This document shows positions 61,712-64,000 of a DNA stretch of 64,000 bases, piece by piece. Both the position numbers and the translations under genes were made by a program. Source of the DNA: Neptuniibacter sp048548695 (lineage in GTDB: Bacteria; Pseudomonadota; Gammaproteobacteria; Pseudomonadales; Balneatricaceae); NCBI RefSeq assembly GCF_048548695.1, contig NZ_JBLYIF010000008.1. The stretch is one strand, 5' to 3'. The notes under the pieces were generated by a model, which saw nothing but the letters and a program-made list of their open reading frames with translations, searched no databases and had not been told where the DNA came from. The number at the start of each line of letters is the position of its first letter. Within the stretch, counting starts at the first letter, position 1.

Positions 61712-61831
61712 ATGATATACAGGAGTATTGGGAGGGTCAATACCTTTTTATTGAAGAAAATAAACAGCTTAATCGCCGTCTTTTCGACCATCCAGACTGA
61801 TCTGCAACCGCATCCTACTTGGCCGTTTTAA
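61712..61831 (+). CDS. Candidate small ORF, 39 codons
   Basis: ATG at 61712 preceded by AAGGAGGTGCGC, almost the full anti-16S complement at normal distance. The product, beginning MIYRSIGRVNTFLLKK and ending PHPTWPF, is basic at the N-terminus with a modestly hydrophobic centre. It is not a known family to me. It ends 53 nt before folD on the same strand. The strong ribosome site is the main evidence; it could be a leader peptide or chance. Confidence 0.35.
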   Translation: MIYRSIGRVNTFLLKKINSLIAVFSTIQTDLQPHPTWPF

Positions 61832-61884
61832 GCAAGCATGAGAGAATTCGCAGCAATTCAAATTAAAAAGGATCGCAGCCCACT

Positions 61885-62739
61885 ATGAGCGCAACAATTA
61901 TCGACGGCAAACAGATCGCCGCAGATGTCCGGCGTCAGGTGGCAGAGGGTGTAAAAGCACGTGTTAACGCGGGTAAATCCGCCCCCTGCCTCGCCGTTAT
62001 CCTGGTTGGACAAGATCCGGCGTCTCAGGTGTATGTTCGTCACAAGAAGAACGCCTGTGAAGAAGTCGGTTTTGAGTCACGTGCCTATGATCTACCTGCC
62101 GAAACCTCCCAGGATGCCCTGCTTTCTCTGGTGGATGAACTGAATATGGACGACGGCGTCAACGGCATCCTGCTACAACTACCACTGCCAGAAGCACTCA
62201 ACAGTGATGAGATTCTGGAGCGAATCCGCCCGGAGAAAGATGTCGATGGCTTTCACCCATTCAATCTTGGCCGACTGGCGCAACGTATGCCAGTGCTTCG
62301 CCCCTGCACACCCAAGGGCGTTATGACCCTGCTACAAAGCACCAATCAGCGCCTGCAAGGCATGGAAGCTGTGGTGGTGGGTGCTTCGAATATTGTCGGC
62401 CGACCAATGTCACTGGAACTGCTCTTGGCCGGATGCACTGTCACCACCACCCACCGCTTTACCAAGGACCTGGCTGGACATGTCGCGCGGGCAGATATTG
62501 TTGTGGTGGGCGTCGGTATTCCCGGACTGGTGAAAGGCGAGTGGATCAAACCCGGTGCTATCGTAATTGATGTTGGCATCAACCGGCTTGAGGATGGACG
62601 GTTGGTCGGTGATGTCGAATACTCACCTGCAGCAGAGCGTGCTGGCTGGATAACTCCGGTGCCGGGCGGTGTTGGCCCAATGACGGTGGCTACCCTCATG
62701 GAAAACACCCTGGAAGCCGCCGAAATGCAGAGCGTTTAG
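61885..62739 (+). CDS. folD: Bifunctional methylenetetrahydrofolate dehydrogenase/cyclohydrolase FolD
   Basis: A 284-residue cytoplasmic enzyme interconverting 5,10-methylene-, methenyl- and 10-formyl-THF. The catalytic lysine is in SQVYVRHKKNACEEVGF, the NADP site GASNIVGRPMSLELL, and the C-terminal PVPGGVGPMTVATLMENTL is diagnostic. It is next to tRNAs as in pseudomonads. Confidence 0.98.
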   Translation: MSATIIDGKQIAADVRRQVAEGVKARVNAGKSAPCLAVILVGQDPASQVYVRHKKNACEEVGFESRAYDLPAETSQDALLSLVDELNMDDGVNGILLQLPLPEALNSDEILERIRPEKDVDGFHPFNLGRLAQRMPVLRPCTPKGVMTLLQSTNQRLQGMEAVVVGASNIVGRPMSLELLLAGCTVTTTHRFTKDLAGHVARADIVVVGVGIPGLVKGEWIKPGAIVIDVGINRLEDGRLVGDVEYSPAAERAGWITPVPGGVGPMTVATLMENTLEAAEMQSV

Positions 62740-62754
62740 GCCCGGCAAAGAGAT

Positions 62755-62785
62755 AAAAAAGGAGCCACTGGCTCCTTTTTTTTAT
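62755..62785. terminator. Terminator after folD
   Basis: Stem AAAGGAGCCA with TGGCTCCTTT, loop CT-type, followed by T8; the A run on the left lets it also serve the reverse-strand gene. Confidence 0.93.
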
Positions 62786-62821
62786 TTTTCAGCATAGGTT
62801 CCAACGCACAGAAACCAGGGG

Positions 62822-63262
62822 TTATTGGGTTAGGGTATACACCAGTATCTCCACCACCTGCTCCGGAGTGGTAGCCCAGGCCTGCGCCTGCGCATCCACC
62901 TCTTTCAGAGGATGGATCAGCGCTTCGTCATGCAAAGTAATGTATGGCTTGCCCAGCGCCGCACAATAACCGGCATCAAAAGCTGCGTTCCACTGTTTGT
63001 ATTTATCCCCAAAACGAATAACTGCCACATGGCAGCTTGCAATCTGGTTCTTGATACGTATTGCATTCACTTTGGCTGACTTGTGATCACGCCAGAACTG
63101 CTGTTCCTCAGCCCCCAATAGATCACCGGCAGCATCGCTGGCATCATGGTCTGTCACCGCTGAAGTGAAGCTGATATTCAGGTCATGCTGTTGGCAACCC
63201 TGAATAATTTTTTCACGCCAGTCGGTATGAATCTCACCGGAAAGATAAACATTCCACTGCAT
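62822..63262 (-). CDS. YtoQ-family protein
   Basis: A 146-residue soluble protein of the YtoQ family: MQWNVYLSGEIHTDWR, FTSAVTDHDASDAAG, NAIRIKNQIASCHVAVIRFG and YKQWNAAFDAGYCAALGKP are its conserved blocks. The fold resembles nucleoside 2-deoxyribosyltransferase-like proteins, but no activity is established to my knowledge. It is convergent with folD. Confidence 0.88.
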   Translation of the reverse strand: MQWNVYLSGEIHTDWREKIIQGCQQHDLNISFTSAVTDHDASDAAGDLLGAEEQQFWRDHKSAKVNAIRIKNQIASCHVAVIRFGDKYKQWNAAFDAGYCAALGKPYITLHDEALIHPLKEVDAQAQAWATTPEQVVEILVYTLTQ

Positions 63263-63345
63263 AAGTCATCACCTTAAAACACTTGATTTGCAAAAAACGC
63301 ACACTCTACCAGTTCCGCCAGTACCTGCGAAATGTGCCGGCACCA

Positions 63346-64000
63346 TTACCGACTGAAAAAAGCCAGCAGGGCCTCATACACAGCTTGCGGCTGTTCTTCC
63401 GGTAGAAAATGCCCGCAGTCCAGCGCCCTGCCCTCCACCTGGTTGGCATAATCCGACCAGACAGCCAGCGCATCATAGCTGCGCTGAATAAAGCCCTTGG
63501 CGCCCCATAACACCAACAGCGGACACGTTATCCGCTGACTGCGGCTAGCGGCATCGTGCTGCATATCAATGCCAGCCGCCGCTCGGTAGTCTTCACATGA
63601 CGCATGTATCGCACCAGACTGACTGAAACAACGCACATATTCTGCCACAGCCGCAGCCGCAGCCGCAGCCGAAAATTCTGCACTGGGAGCAGCCCAACGC
63701 CTGAGTCTTTCGGTCAGATAATATGCCGGATCGGCAGCAATCATTTTTTCCGGTAGGCCATCGGGTTGAATCAGAAAAAACCAATGGTAATAGCCCGTAG
63801 CAAATGCCTGATCAGTATGAGTGAACATATGGTAGGTCGGCGCAATATCCATTACACAGGCTTTTATCACCCGATTGGGATAATCCAGTGCCAGACGGTG
63901 AGTCACCCGTGCGCCGCGATCATGCCCGGCAACAAAAAAACGCTGATAACCCAGCGCCTGCATCACCGCCACCATATCCTCGGCCATCACGCGTTTGGCG
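63346..64000 (-). CDS. Alpha/beta hydrolase, haloacetate dehalogenase-like (partial)
   Basis: The last 217 residues of a hydrolase; the start lies outside the window, since the frame stays open to base 64000. The nucleophile is Asp in AGHDRGARVTHRLALDYP, an Asp instead of Ser, as in fluoroacetate/haloalkane dehalogenases; HYWF-like YYHWFFLIQPDGLPE and GHFLPEE (catalytic His) support the class. Residues 109-116 region carry a run of Ala encoded by four CAGCCG repeats. Confidence 0.85.
   Translation of the reverse strand, partial: AKRVMAEDMVAVMQALGYQRFFVAGHDRGARVTHRLALDYPNRVIKACVMDIAPTYHMFTHTDQAFATGYYHWFFLIQPDGLPEKMIAADPAYYLTERLRRWAAPSAEFSAAAAAAAVAEYVRCFSQSGAIHASCEDYRAAAGIDMQHDAASRSQRITCPLLVLWGAKGFIQRSYDALAVWSDYANQVEGRALDCGHFLPEEQPQAVYEALLAFFSR
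63648..63671. repeat. Hexanucleotide repeat CAGCCG x4 in the hydrolase gene
   Basis: Four exact tandem copies at 63648-63671. On the coding strand they read as alternating Ala codons, making a poly-Ala segment. Gain or loss of a unit would change the protein by two residues without a frameshift. Confidence 0.9.

Noticed and set aside
1..64000. CRISPR arrays, prophage, insertion sequences, toxin-antitoxin or defence genes
   Set aside because: No repeat-spacer pattern, transposase, integrase or recognisable defence domain seen on either strand.

Overview
The window comes from a free-living, probably marine gammaproteobacterium of the Oceanospirillales/Pseudomonadales type. The evidence is a complete Na+-translocating NADH:quinone reductase operon with its maturation genes, an NhaB Na+/H+ antiporter, a BetT-type osmolyte transporter, and a gene order that from memory matches two blocks of the Pseudomonas aeruginosa chromosome: rne-murB-ptp-kdsB-trm112-lpxK-exbD-exbB-comEC-lol-sthA-nqr-gap-mfd-csiV-nagZ-psrA, and nudC-nhaB-dnaQ-rnhA-gloB-mltD-yej-clpX-clpP-tig-tRNA-folD. 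Here the blocks lie side by side, joined near 36-38 kb. Genes are dense, overlaps of 1-14 nt are common, and no prophage, insertion sequence, CRISPR array or defence island is visible.

Layout. 1-10 kb: the end of RNase E, then a reverse-strand envelope block (murB, phosphotyrosine phosphatase, kdsB, Trm112-like, lpxK, exbD, exbB, comEC), a DUF2062 gene, and a Lol lipoprotein exporter with one permease. 10-17 kb: an unusual PilZ protein, an L,D-transpeptidase next to a Tat-exported MepK-like endopeptidase, then a porin and BCCT transporter behind a long leader that can fold. 17-26 kb: sthA, nqrM, apbE and nqrFEDCBA. 26-32 kb: a long-form GAPDH divergent from mfd, then csiV. 32-36 kb: a reverse-strand run psrA, signal-less YkuD enzyme, nagZ, MscS channel, a small orphan and an SMP-30-like protein. 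36-46 kb: sohB, SCP2-like, nudC, nhaB, a GFA-family gene, dnaQ, rnhA, a methyltransferase, gloB, mltD. 45-51 kb: the Yej peptide/microcin ABC importer. 51-57 kb: ndh, bacteriohaemerythrin, a PqiA-like protein, a cytochrome c, dsbD, DAHP synthase. 57-64 kb: clpX, clpP, tig, a four-tRNA cluster with an assembly gap, folD, a YtoQ protein and a partial haloacetate-dehalogenase-like gene.

How it works together. Three themes recur: cell-wall growth and recycling (murB, two YkuD enzymes, MepK-like, NagZ, MltD, CsiV), Na+-based energetics and osmotic balance (Nqr, NhaB, BetT, MscS, SthA, NDH-2), and protein quality control (trigger factor, ClpXP, SohB, DsbD). The clpP promoter has a good match to the heat-shock sigma-32 consensus.

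I found no obviously new multi-gene system. The most useful leads are: a foldable leader RNA before the porin/BetT genes (13490-13564); a YkuD enzyme without a signal peptide beside nagZ, which suggests a cytosolic recycling carboxypeptidase; a 10-bp inverted repeat before ndh; a possible collapsed tRNA-His copy at the assembly gap; and a 39-codon ORF with a near-perfect Shine-Dalgarno sequence between the tRNAs and folD.
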